The notes: a model not told the origin generated them from the letters alone. A stretch of DNA of 6,702 nucleotides from Rubrobacter sp. (GCA_013815485.1 JACDGB010000097.1:1-6702); one strand, 5' to 3'. Numbered from the stretch's first letter, positions 1-5,786 are shown. Made by a program: numbers and translations.

Positions 1-156
1 GACTGCCGAGACCACCGCCAGGGTCCAGCCCAGATGGGTGAGCGTGTCGGGGTGCACCCGCATCGCGGAGAGCAATCTTGCCAGGGGCCTGATGAGTTCC
101 CGGAAAGCCTTTTTGTAGGAGAAAGTCCGCTGCGGCTCCCCGCGTGGGAGGCCCAA
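1..156 (-). CDS. CDP-alcohol phosphatidyltransferase, N-terminal part (cut by window edge)
   Basis: Family members transfer a phosphoalcohol from a CDP-alcohol (such as CDP-diacylglycerol) to a second alcohol in the membrane, for example in phosphatidylglycerophosphate or phosphatidylinositol-phosphate synthesis. Only 52 codons are visible. They read as a basic, amphipathic start (FSYKKAFRELIRPLARLL, residues 13-30), then VHPDTLTHLG (34-43) and the beginning of a hydrophobic helix (WTLAVVSAV). This matches the usual family opening, in which a basic helix and a 'xxPNxxT' segment precede TM1. The catalytic DGxxAR...GxxxD motif would lie beyond the edge, so the substrate cannot be told. The proposed start is a TTG at 156-154, with GGAGAAGGGG (164-173) placing GGGG 7 bases upstream. 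The frame remains open further upstream, but the preceding gene's stop is only 4 bases away, so the two genes are probably co-transcribed and translationally coupled. The family call rests on this short segment. Confidence 0.72.
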   Translation of the reverse strand, partial: MGLPRGEPQRTFSYKKAFRELIRPLARLLSAMRVHPDTLTHLGWTLAVVSAV

Positions 157-160
157 TCGC

Positions 161-1387
161 CTACCCCTTCTCCGGCATATCGCCGGTCCCCGCTCCGGCC
201 TTCACCGGCGCGTTCGCGGCATCCAGGTTCGCGGCGTCCGTGGTTTCGGGCACGGCGAAGACAGGGGCATCCCTCCAGCGTTCGAAGACGAGCGTGCCTC
301 CGAGGTAGCGCAATGAAGCGGAGATGATCGCGACCACTGGAACGGCGAACAGGGCTCCGACGATCCCGTACAGGGCGGTGGCCGTGAGCATGGCGAACAT
401 CACCCAAAGCGGGTGCACGCCCACCGATCCACCCATGACCTTCGGGACCAGGAAGTTGCCTTCGACCTGCTGCGCGACGAGGAAGAGCGCGGCGACGACG
501 AGCGCCTCGGTCGGCCCAGCCACCAGGGCCAGAATCACGGCGGGGATCGCGCCCAGAAACGCTCCGAGCACGGGGATGAGTTCCGTGATTCCGACCCAAA
601 CCCCGATCAACAGAGCGTACTGGACCAGGAGTTTGCTTGGATCGAGATACTGGCTGGGGGCAAACTTGCCCACGACATAGACGATGCTCCAGCCGATCAC
701 GCCCATCGTCACGCACAGGAAAAGCTGCGCCCGCAGGTACTTGACCAGCGTGCCCTCCACAGCCGCGAAGAGTTCCAGGATCTGATCTCTAACCGTGCCC
801 GGTATCGTGCCGAGCACGGCGCGCAGTATCCTCTCCCGGTCCAGCAGCAAATATATGGAAACTATAAGCATGAGAAAGAGGTTCAGGACGGTCCCGAATA
901 CCCCGAACACGCCGCCGATGAGCCCCAGGGCGGCGTTGAGGATGGAACTCGCCGGTGGCACGTTGTCCCGGACGAATTGCAGGGCGGCATCCCTGGCATT
1001 CTGGTCCAGCGTGGCCGGTATCCACTCGCCGACATAGGGAAGCTGCCTGGCCTCTACGACCACCCGTGTCGCGCCGTTCACGATGACCTCCGGCTGGCTG
1101 GCGATCATCCGCACCTGTTGCACCGCCGGGATGATGAGGACCAGGAGTGCGGCGACCACGACCGTGACCAGCACTAAAAACACCCCAAGCACCGCAACCA
1201 CCCTCGGGACGCGCCACTTTTCGAGCCTCCTCACGAGAGGGTTGAGCGCGTAAGCGAGGATGGCCGCCATGAGGAAAGTCACCAGCACGCCGCTTATCTG
1301 CGGGACGAACGTTATGAGCAGCAGAGCACCGATGGCGAGCAGGATGTACTGAAGATATGTCGAGACGACGAGCTTCTTGGCGGACAC
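161..1387 (-). CDS. AI-2E family transporter (PerM/TqsA-like permease)
   Basis: This is an integral membrane protein of the AI-2E/PerM family (PF01594). Members export or exchange small molecules (autoinducer-2 for TqsA, sodium/proton exchange for others), so the substrate cannot be predicted. With the GTG start at 1387 it has 408 residues. Hydrophobic segments lie at about 12-48 (two helices), 62-88, 150-182, 220-241, 253-290, 293-306 and 325-362. The soluble loop between the third and fourth (about 90-148) is a family hallmark. Conserved signatures are ELIPVLGAFLGAIPAV (269-284), VEGNFLVPKVMGGSVGVHPL (308-327) and GIVGALFAVP (341-350). The frame is open far upstream (to 1894), but GTG 1387 has a strong GGGAGG (1393-1398) 5 bases before it, and a longer form would run through the divergent promoters and antisense to the next gene. 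The tail (about 375-408) is Ala/Pro-rich and unconserved. Downstream is the phosphatidyltransferase, 4 bases on. Confidence 0.93.
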   Translation of the reverse strand: MSAKKLVVSTYLQYILLAIGALLLITFVPQISGVLVTFLMAAILAYALNPLVRRLEKWRVPRVVAVLGVFLVLVTVVVAALLVLIIPAVQQVRMIASQPEVIVNGATRVVVEARQLPYVGEWIPATLDQNARDAALQFVRDNVPPASSILNAALGLIGGVFGVFGTVLNLFLMLIVSIYLLLDRERILRAVLGTIPGTVRDQILELFAAVEGTLVKYLRAQLFLCVTMGVIGWSIVYVVGKFAPSQYLDPSKLLVQYALLIGVWVGITELIPVLGAFLGAIPAVILALVAGPTEALVVAALFLVAQQVEGNFLVPKVMGGSVGVHPLWVMFAMLTATALYGIVGALFAVPVVAIISASLRYLGGTLVFERWRDAPVFAVPETTDAANLDAANAPVKAGAGTGDMPEKG

Positions 1388-1425
1388 CTCGGCCTCCCGT
1401 CGCAGAATTACTTGACTACGCCTCA

Positions 1426-1434
1426 AATATACCA
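1426..1434 (-). promoter_or_regulatory. Extended -10 promoter for the AI-2E transporter gene
   Basis: On the minus strand this reads TGG-TATATT: a 5/6 match to the TATAAT -10 box with an extended-10 TG one base upstream. No convincing -35 lies 16-18 bases further upstream, as is usual for extended -10 promoters. The predicted transcript start is near 1419. That gives a leader of about 32 bases holding the GGGAGG ribosome-binding site. Assigned by eye only. Confidence 0.5.
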
Positions 1435-1477
1435 GCCTGGACGCTTTGGGGCCGAATTTGGCACTGATTACCAGCCT
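1430..1477. repeat. Two direct copies of TACCAGCCT in the divergent promoter region
   Basis: TACCAGCCT occurs at 1430-1438 and again at 1469-1477, 39 bases apart (about four helical turns). The first copy covers the extended part of the minus-strand -10 box, and the second lies 13 bases before the plus-strand -35 box. The placement would suit an operator for one factor acting on both promoters. A chance 9-base repeat in 142 bases of skewed composition is also possible. Confidence 0.3.
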
Positions 1478-1489
1478 CGCCTGACCCGG

Positions 1490-1518
1490 TTTACAGTACC
1501 CGCGCCGCTCTATATACT
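1490..1518 (+). promoter_or_regulatory. Sigma-70-type promoter for the M23-like gene
   Basis: TTTACA (1490-1495) and TATACT (1513-1518) are separated by exactly 17 bases. Each hexamer is a 5/6 match to the TTGACA/TATAAT consensus, which makes this the best promoter in the window. The predicted transcript start, about 1525, is only some 5 bases before the ATG at 1530. The transcript would therefore be nearly leaderless. Confidence 0.68.
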
Positions 1519-1529
1519 TCGCCCTCAGG

Positions 1530-2396
1530 ATGCATGGGGACAAACTAAAATCGATCCGCGCGCGACATGCTGCGCGCAGGAGCAAGATCGGGACCACGCT
1601 GCGGCGGGGACGTCGGGAAGCATTGCCATACCAGGATGACGGGAAGGTTCCTCCCGGCCTGTCCGCGCGGCTGAACGCCCGCAGGAACCAGGCAGAGCAA
1701 CGGACCACGCGCTTCCGGCGGCGGAGGACGCTGGTGATCGTGGCGTTGGTGCTTGGCACGCTGGCGCTCGTCGTCGCAATGTTCGCGCAAAGTTCGCCTG
1801 GCGCCGCTGAAAACAACCTCCCGATAGACCCGAACGTAGCCAACCCGGACGCGGTGCTGGCGGAGGTGGAAGGGGTTGGGATCTCGACCCCCATAAGGCC
1901 GACAGGCTTGACCGGGCTCGGTTATCACCCAGAAGGAGAGACGTTCCTGGAGCTCTCGCCGCACGGCGAGAGCCTGTCCGCGAACCCGCTCGTGGATCTT
2001 GTCGCGATGGACTCGACGCCGGAGAAGATCCAGTACCACGTAATGGACCGGGTGGAGCGAGCCGGCCCCATGACTGGCGCCCTCGATGTCGGGGCCGAAG
2101 CGGGAAGCACCGTCTACTCGCCGGTATTCGGCGTCATCACCTCCATCCGCCCCGACCCTATGGTAGAAGGCGCGAATGTCGTCGAGATCAAACCCAGAGA
2201 AGACCCGAACGTCCGGGTCACCGTCTCCCTGGTCAACGACATAAGCTCCGACACCGGCGTCGCCACTCCCGTGACAGCCGGGATGACGGAGCTTGGCTCG
2301 GTCGCCGACTCCGCCGCGGTTCTCGACCCGCAACTCTCCTCATACACCGGAGACGCAGGCAACCATGTCTCCGTCTCGGCCTCCACCATCCAGTAG
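1530..2396 (+). CDS. Membrane-anchored M23-like protein with degenerate active site
   Basis: The 288-residue product has three parts. Residues 1-66 are a cytoplasmic region very rich in Arg/Lys, ending in RFRRRR. Residues 67-86 form a single membrane helix (TLVIVALVLGTLALVVAMFA) oriented N-in/C-out by the positive-inside rule. About 200 residues lie outside the cell. Residues 180-286 resemble the LytM/M23 beta-sheet fold: GALDVGAEAGSTVYSPVFGVITSI (183-206) corresponds to the family's 'GxDixAPxGtpVyAPadGvV' strand, TPVTAGMTELGSV (246-258) to 'VkaGqxiGxvG', and GNHVSVS (277-283) to 'HLHFE'. M23 enzymes use HxxxD and HxH to bind zinc. Here Asp186 is kept, the first His is Thr182, and HxH reads His279-Val-Ser281, so zinc peptidase activity is unlikely. 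It may bind peptidoglycan or regulate another hydrolase. Residues 87-170 match nothing I recognise. The ATG at 1530 is the first in-frame start after the promoter, but lacks a spaced Shine-Dalgarno. A later start cannot be excluded. Confidence 0.78.
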   Translation: MHGDKLKSIRARHAARRSKIGTTLRRGRREALPYQDDGKVPPGLSARLNARRNQAEQRTTRFRRRRTLVIVALVLGTLALVVAMFAQSSPGAAENNLPIDPNVANPDAVLAEVEGVGISTPIRPTGLTGLGYHPEGETFLELSPHGESLSANPLVDLVAMDSTPEKIQYHVMDRVERAGPMTGALDVGAEAGSTVYSPVFGVITSIRPDPMVEGANVVEIKPREDPNVRVTVSLVNDISSDTGVATPVTAGMTELGSVADSAAVLDPQLSSYTGDAGNHVSVSASTIQ

Positions 2397-2434
2397 CTCT
2401 TCGGAGATTGCCGTACTACCTCGCGCCGGGCGTG

Positions 2435-2443
2435 TGTCATACT
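2435..2443 (+). promoter_or_regulatory. Possible extended -10 promoter for the site-2 protease gene
   Basis: TGT-CATACT is an extended-10 TG, one base, then a 4/6 match to TATAAT. No good -35 is present. A start 7-8 bases downstream falls at 2450-2451, on the A of the protease ATG. There is no purine-rich Shine-Dalgarno before that ATG (the preceding bases are TTGCGGCC). Leaderless initiation would explain both facts. Transcription from the upstream M23-like gene, 54 bases away on the same strand, could also serve. Confidence 0.4.
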
Positions 2444-2450
2444 TGCGGCC

Positions 2451-3089
2451 ATGATCTTGGGCCTCTTCGAACAATATCCGGCGCTCGCGGTGGCTATTAT
2501 CCTGGGCTTCGTCGCAGGCATCACCATCCACGAGGCAGCTCACGCCTGGTCAGCCTACATGCTGGGCGACGACACAGCTTACCGAGAAGGCCGCGTGACG
2601 CTCAACCCCATCTCGCACCTGGACGTGCTCGGGACGGTGATGCTTTTCATGGTCGGCTTCGGGTGGGGCAAGCCGACGCCCGTGATGATCTCGAACCTGC
2701 GGGGAGCGCGGCTCGGCGCGGTCGCCGTCGCGTTCGCCGGTCCCCTATCGAACCTGCTGGTGGTGCTCGTCTGCGCCGCTCTCTACCTGTTTCCGCAGTT
2801 CCAGGAAGGCTACCTGCAACTCGTAATAGCCGGGGTGGCGTTCGTGAACGCGCTGCTCTTTGTGTTCAACCTGATCCCCATCCCCCCACTCGACGGCTCG
2901 AAGATTCTCTTCCCGTTCCTGCCACGCGCCCTCGACGGATTCGTGGCCTTCATGAACCAGTACGGCCCATTCATCCTGCTCAGCCTCGTCCTCCTGACCT
3001 GGCTGCCCGGCGTAGCCTCACCCCTCAACTACATACTGGCGCCCGTGCAGCCGATCCTGACCCTGCTCGGGTTGCCACTGATATTCTGA
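2451..3089 (+). CDS. Site-2 protease family zinc metalloprotease (M50), minimal form
   Basis: This 212-residue protein is a compact intramembrane metalloprotease. Zinc is bound by HEAAH (27-31; His27, Glu28, His31) in the first conserved helix, with the third ligand Asp148 in NLIPIPPLDG (140-149). Other family landmarks are NPISHLDVLGTV (52-63), GWGKPTPV (71-78) and AGPLSNL (96-102). Hydrophobic helices lie at about 11-30, 58-70, 88-115, 123-143 and 172-186. There is no PDZ domain and no CBS domain, so it belongs to the short soil- and actinobacterial-type subgroup rather than RseP or SpoIVFB. All catalytic residues are present, so it is probably active. Substrates of site-2 proteases are usually N-in single-pass proteins already trimmed outside the membrane. 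The upstream M23-like protein has that topology, but no cleavage is shown by the sequence. The ATG at 2451 is chosen because it lies just ahead of the first helix. Confidence 0.93.
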   Translation: MILGLFEQYPALAVAIILGFVAGITIHEAAHAWSAYMLGDDTAYREGRVTLNPISHLDVLGTVMLFMVGFGWGKPTPVMISNLRGARLGAVAVAFAGPLSNLLVVLVCAALYLFPQFQEGYLQLVIAGVAFVNALLFVFNLIPIPPLDGSKILFPFLPRALDGFVAFMNQYGPFILLSLVLLTWLPGVASPLNYILAPVQPILTLLGLPLIF

Positions 3090-3162
3090 TCTAAAGAATG
3101 ATCGCCACCTACGCCTGCATCTCCGAGCCGAATCTAAACTTCAGGTCGAGGTTGATAATACT
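3090..3162. other. Short convergent intergenic region, no clear terminator
   Basis: This lies between the stop of the protease gene (plus) and the stop of the sensor-kinase gene (minus). I looked for a GC-rich stem followed by a T-run in both directions and found none. Only weak short stems exist: GATC-N8-GATC at 3088-3103, and a 5-base GTTGA/TCAAC stem at 3151-3167 overlapping the kinase stop codon. Confidence 0.6.
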
Positions 3163-5013
3163 TCAACGCGCTTCATCTAGGGGCTCTTCACTGTCCTTTT
3201 CTTTGGTGGAGAGCGGCAATGACAAGGAGAAGGTGCTGCCGATATCGGGTTTGCTGTGTACCCGGATCTCACCTCCGAGGTGGTGTGAGATCTCATCCGC
3301 CAGCGCGAGTCCGAGGCCGGTGCCATCCGCGCGGGATGATCCCTGGGCGCGGTAGAAACGGTCGAAGATGTGCGCCTGCTCCGGCTCGGGGATGCCGCAG
3401 CCCCGGTCGGTGACGCTGATGACAGCGTGTCCATTCTCGCGGGAGAGGCCCAGGTCCACGGGCGCGCTCTGTTCGGAGTACTTGAGAGCGTTGTCTAGCA
3501 GGATGGCGAGGACGCGGTGGAGTTGAGTCGGGTCCGTCTCGACGGGTGGTACGCCTTCCTCGGTTCGGATGTTCAGTGGACGCCCCGTGTATCCGAAGTC
3601 CCGCCTGAGCTCGTGGAGAAGGTACTCCAGGTCCACCTCCTCGAGGCGGAAGGTGACGGCGTTCGCGTCCAGACGCGAGAGGTCGAGCAGGGTACGCGCC
3701 AAGTTCTGGAGACGCTCCGTCTGGGCCCTCATGTCCTCCAGGAACTCGGTGCGGACCTTCTCATCCTCCTCGTCTTCGAGCATCTCCAGGTAGCCGGAGA
3801 GCGCGAAGAGCGGGGTCTTCAGCTCGTGGGAAGCGTTGGCGATGAACTCGGCCTTCGCCCGCTGGACGTCGTGCTCCTCGGTGACGTCCCTGAGGATGGC
3901 GAGGGCGCCATCCTCCAGGGGGGCGGCCCGTATCTCGATGATGCGGTTCCCCGCTCGGGCCTCGGGTTCGGTGACGAGGCCCGAGTAGCGGGATTTGGCG
4001 AGGATTTCCTGGAGACGGTTGTGAAACTCGTGCGGCGCGGACTCGAGTAGTTCCCGGGCGCGGGGGTTCAGGAAGATCGCGTTCAAATCCCGATCCACGC
4101 CGACTACCGCGTCGGTCATGCCGTCGAGGATGGCGCTGCCGCGCTCTTTCTCCTGCTCCACCTGTTCGAAGGCATCCTTGAGCGAGGCCGCCATCGAGTT
4201 GAACGTCGCGCCCAGGGAACCCACCTCATCCTCGATGCGGGTATCTATGCGCTCGTCGAAGTTCCCGCCGGCAAGACGCTCGGCTGCCAGCCCGAGGCGG
4301 CTGATGCGGCGGGAGATCAGGGTGGCGGCCACGTATCCGGCGAAACCCGAGATCAAAAGCGCCAAAGCGCCCGCGAGCAAGACTATCCGCTCCACGTTCC
4401 TCACCGCCGCCCGCACGTTCTCCACGTCGCTCGTCGTATAGAACCGGTTGAAGACCACGGCCAACCCTTCCTGGCCGTCGTTGTCATTGATCGGAGATGC
4501 GTAGGTCGCCTGTAACTGGCCGGCGCGCTCACCCGTCTCGACGGGTGAGATCTTCTCCCTCGGCTGCTGACCGGTGACGGCGGCCTTGACCACGCTGGGG
4601 TCCCATTCGAGGTCCTGATCTCCTTGAAGCTTGGTGGCGCCGCTGCCCTCAACCCGCACTATCCCCCACTGCAACCCGCGGCTGGTGGCGAAGGACCTGA
4701 TGGACTGCACGCTCACATCATCGTTTCGCGCGATCCTATCCTCGAACTGCTCTCCCACCTGACGGAAGCTGGCCTGGCTCGCCTGGTTCAAAGTGTTTTC
4801 CAGGATGGGACGCACTATCTCGTAGGCCGTCACCGCCGCGAAAGCCGTCACCAGCACGAAGAGCAGCGTCAGCCACACCCTGATGCTGACGCGGGGTCGG
4901 AACCTCCGCTTGCGATGCCAGAAAGAGCGGGCGTTCTTACGGACGCCGGAACTGGGCTCTTGCTCACCGTCTTTGCGGTAGAGGACTTTCCTAGCGGAAA
5001 ACATATCCGACAC
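3163..5013 (-). CDS. Membrane sensor histidine kinase (Cache-like sensor-HAMP-PAS-HisKA-HATPase)
   Basis: This 616-residue kinase is the partner of the response regulator just upstream. In order it has: a basic cytoplasmic N-terminus (1-44); TM1 (about 46-66); an extracellular sensor of some 140 residues (67-208) resembling a single Cache/PDC domain; TM2 (about 209-232); HAMP (233-288, with NFDERI and EDEVGSLGATFN); a PAS domain (about 293-380, from ILDGMTDAVVGVD); HisKA with phospho-acceptor His396 in ASHELKTP; and an HATPase domain with N-box Asn508 (LLDNALKYS), G1 DRGCGIP (536-542), F-box FDRFYR (550-555) and G2 GTGLGLALA (564-572). All catalytic motifs are intact. The architecture matches the PhoR/WalK group, whose ligands include phosphate status or cell-wall state; which applies here is not visible. 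GTG 5013 overlaps the regulator gene by 23 bases. ATG 5004 is an alternative, with GGGG 8 bases before it. Either implies translational coupling. A charged tail (603-616) follows the ATPase domain. Confidence 0.95.
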   Translation of the reverse strand: MSDMFSARKVLYRKDGEQEPSSGVRKNARSFWHRKRRFRPRVSIRVWLTLLFVLVTAFAAVTAYEIVRPILENTLNQASQASFRQVGEQFEDRIARNDDVSVQSIRSFATSRGLQWGIVRVEGSGATKLQGDQDLEWDPSVVKAAVTGQQPREKISPVETGERAGQLQATYASPINDNDGQEGLAVVFNRFYTTSDVENVRAAVRNVERIVLLAGALALLISGFAGYVAATLISRRISRLGLAAERLAGGNFDERIDTRIEDEVGSLGATFNSMAASLKDAFEQVEQEKERGSAILDGMTDAVVGVDRDLNAIFLNPRARELLESAPHEFHNRLQEILAKSRYSGLVTEPEARAGNRIIEIRAAPLEDGALAILRDVTEEHDVQRAKAEFIANASHELKTPLFALSGYLEMLEDEEDEKVRTEFLEDMRAQTERLQNLARTLLDLSRLDANAVTFRLEEVDLEYLLHELRRDFGYTGRPLNIRTEEGVPPVETDPTQLHRVLAILLDNALKYSEQSAPVDLGLSRENGHAVISVTDRGCGIPEPEQAHIFDRFYRAQGSSRADGTGLGLALADEISHHLGGEIRVHSKPDIGSTFSLSLPLSTKEKDSEEPLDEAR

Positions 5014-5689
5014 CCCGCGCGGTGTGGATGAACTCGGGGTTTCTGGGGTCGCGTTCGATCTTTTCGCGGAGGTGCCTTATGTGTACGTCCACCGTGCGCT
5101 CATCACGGAACTCATCGCCCCATACCCTGGTGAGAAGCGTGCTCCGGGAGAATACGCGCCCCGGACTGGAGGCGAGGGTCACCAAAAGCTCGAACTCCGT
5201 GTAAGTGAGGTCAACGTCCCGGCCCTCCACCGCCACCCGGCGGCTGGGGATGTTGATCTTCAACCCGTCGTAAGAAAGCGCATCCTGTTTCGTGCCAGTC
5301 GGCACGGCGGCCCGGCGCATGATCGCGCGCACCCGCGCCACCAACTCCCGGACGGCGAACGGCTTGGTCACGTAGTCGTCGGCCCCAAGCTCCAGCCCTA
5401 CGACCCGGTCTATCTCGTCGTCCTTGGCGGTGAGCATGATGATCGGCACATCGCTCTGAGACCGGATGCGGCGGCAAACTTCGGTGCCGTCCAGCTTGGG
5501 GAGCATGATGTCCAGGATGATCAAATGCGGCTCGAAAGATCTGAACGCCTCCAGCGCGGCCTCCCCATCCCCCACAGCCTGCACCTGGAAGCCCTCGCGC
5601 TCCAGAGCATGAACGAGCATCTTCTGAATGGACGGCTCATCATCTACCAGCAGTATCTTGCGCGTGGCGTTCTGCAAACCCTGAACCAT
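4991..5689 (-). CDS. OmpR/PhoB-family response regulator
   Basis: This 232-residue regulator has a receiver domain (about 10-126) and a winged-helix DNA-binding domain (about 137-232). Receiver residues are all present: acidic pair Asp16-Asp17 in LLVDDEP, phospho-acceptor Asp60 in LIILDIMLP, Thr87 (MLTAKDD) and Lys109 (YVTKPF). The output domain carries LTYTEFELLVTLASSPGRVF (161-180) and the recognition-helix region ERTVDVHIRHLREKIE (197-212), ending in TARGVGYVF, as in PhoB, PhoP, WalR and ResD. It should bind direct repeats as a dimer once phosphorylated by the downstream kinase, whose gene overlaps its 3' end. The ATG at 5689 is the first start after an in-frame TGA (5695-5693). The nearest ribosome-binding sequence is GGAAAAGG about 10 bases upstream, rather distant, while GAAGG touches the start codon. 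A direct-repeat element and -10 box upstream suggest autoregulation. Confidence 0.96.
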   Translation of the reverse strand: MVQGLQNATRKILLVDDEPSIQKMLVHALEREGFQVQAVGDGEAALEAFRSFEPHLIILDIMLPKLDGTEVCRRIRSQSDVPIIMLTAKDDEIDRVVGLELGADDYVTKPFAVRELVARVRAIMRRAAVPTGTKQDALSYDGLKINIPSRRVAVEGRDVDLTYTEFELLVTLASSPGRVFSRSTLLTRVWGDEFRDERTVDVHIRHLREKIERDPRNPEFIHTARGVGYVFR

Positions 5690-5692
5690 CCT

Positions 5693-5737
5693 TCAACCGC
5701 CTTTTCCTGAACGTTCACAGCGGCCCTCGAACCACAT
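5693..5737 (-). CDS. Possible 14-residue leader peptide before the response regulator
   Basis: An ATG at 5737 opens a 14-codon frame (MWFEGRCERSGKGG) that ends in TGA at 5695-5693. That stop is three bases before the regulator ATG and in the same frame. The ATG lies about 5 bases after the transcript start predicted from the -10 box at 5754-5749, so it could be read from a nearly leaderless 5' end. A ribosome finishing here could reinitiate at the regulator start. No homology is recognised, and a short open stretch this size can arise by chance. Confidence 0.3.
   Translation of the reverse strand: MWFEGRCERSGKGG
5708..5717. repeat. Perfect 10-base palindrome in the regulator leader
   Basis: TGAACGTTCA is its own reverse complement. 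It lies in the predicted 5' leader of the response-regulator gene, 18 bases before the ATG. It could be a repressor half-site pair. It does not fit the spaced GAAC-N4-GTTC form of the Gram-positive LexA box. Confidence 0.3.
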
Positions 5738-5748
5738 GTTTGCACCGG

Positions 5749-5754
5749 ATTTTA
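5749..5754 (-). promoter_or_regulatory. -10 box of the response-regulator/kinase operon
   Basis: On the minus strand this reads TAAAAT, a 5/6 match to TATAAT. The position 17 bases upstream holds TTCGTG, a poor -35 box that falls within the direct-repeat element. This fits a promoter that needs an activator. The predicted transcript start is near 5742, about 52 bases before the regulator ATG. Confidence 0.55.
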
Positions 5755-5766
5755 CCATGCTGGCGA

Positions 5767-5786
5767 TGTTACACGAAGTGTTACAC
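5767..5786 (-). promoter_or_regulatory. Direct-repeat element, candidate PhoB/PhoP-like box
   Basis: Two identical GTGTAACA units on the minus strand (5786-5779 and 5774-5767) are 12 bases apart, start to start. They end 12 bases before the TAAAAT box. OmpR/PhoB-type regulators bind tandem repeats of about 11 bases, and at PhoB-activated promoters the box takes the place of the -35 element. The unit contains GTAACA, one mismatch from the TTAACA-type repeat of the Bacillus PhoP box. The 12-base period is slightly longer than typical. The first unit overlaps the TAA stop (5783-5781) of the upstream nuclease gene. The likely binder is the regulator encoded immediately downstream. Confidence 0.5.

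Noticed and set aside
413..1177. 254-codon plus-strand open frame antisense to the AI-2E gene
   Set aside because: The translation is rich in His/Asp/Arg/Gln with no hydrophobic core or known motif, as expected opposite a membrane-protein gene in high-GC DNA.
1388..1894. Upstream extension of the AI-2E transporter frame to a 577-residue protein
   Set aside because: The extra 169 residues are Arg/Ser/Ala-rich shadow translation lying antisense to the M23-like gene and across the divergent promoters. The GTG at 1387 has a strong, well-spaced ribosome-binding site.
1545..2333. 262-codon minus-strand frame antisense to the M23-like gene
   Set aside because: It is Arg/Gly/Asp-rich with no domain and lies opposite a gene with its own strong promoter.
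2408..3094. 228-codon plus-strand frame overlapping the site-2 protease
   Set aside because: It is the other reading frame of the same DNA with Arg/Pro-rich content. The protease frame carries HEAAH and the NLIPIPPLDG motif.
3088..3167. Possible bidirectional terminator from GATC-N8-GATC (3088-3103) or GTTGA-N7-TCAAC (3151-3167)
   Set aside because: The stems are only 4-5 base pairs, not GC-rich, and have no following T-run in either direction.
3517..4050. 177-codon plus-strand open frame antisense to the sensor kinase
   Set aside because: The Glu/Leu/Val/Gly-rich translation comes from the reverse of kinase codons. There is no promoter or ribosome-binding site, and the kinase motifs on the other strand are unambiguous.
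5024..5710. 228-codon plus-strand open frame antisense to the response regulator
   Set aside because: It mirrors the regulator gene almost exactly and has no recognisable domain, so it is a high-GC antisense shadow.
5708..5717. SOS (LexA) box
   Set aside because: Gram-positive LexA sites have GAAC and GTTC separated by four bases. Here they abut directly, and the gene controlled is a response regulator rather than a repair gene.
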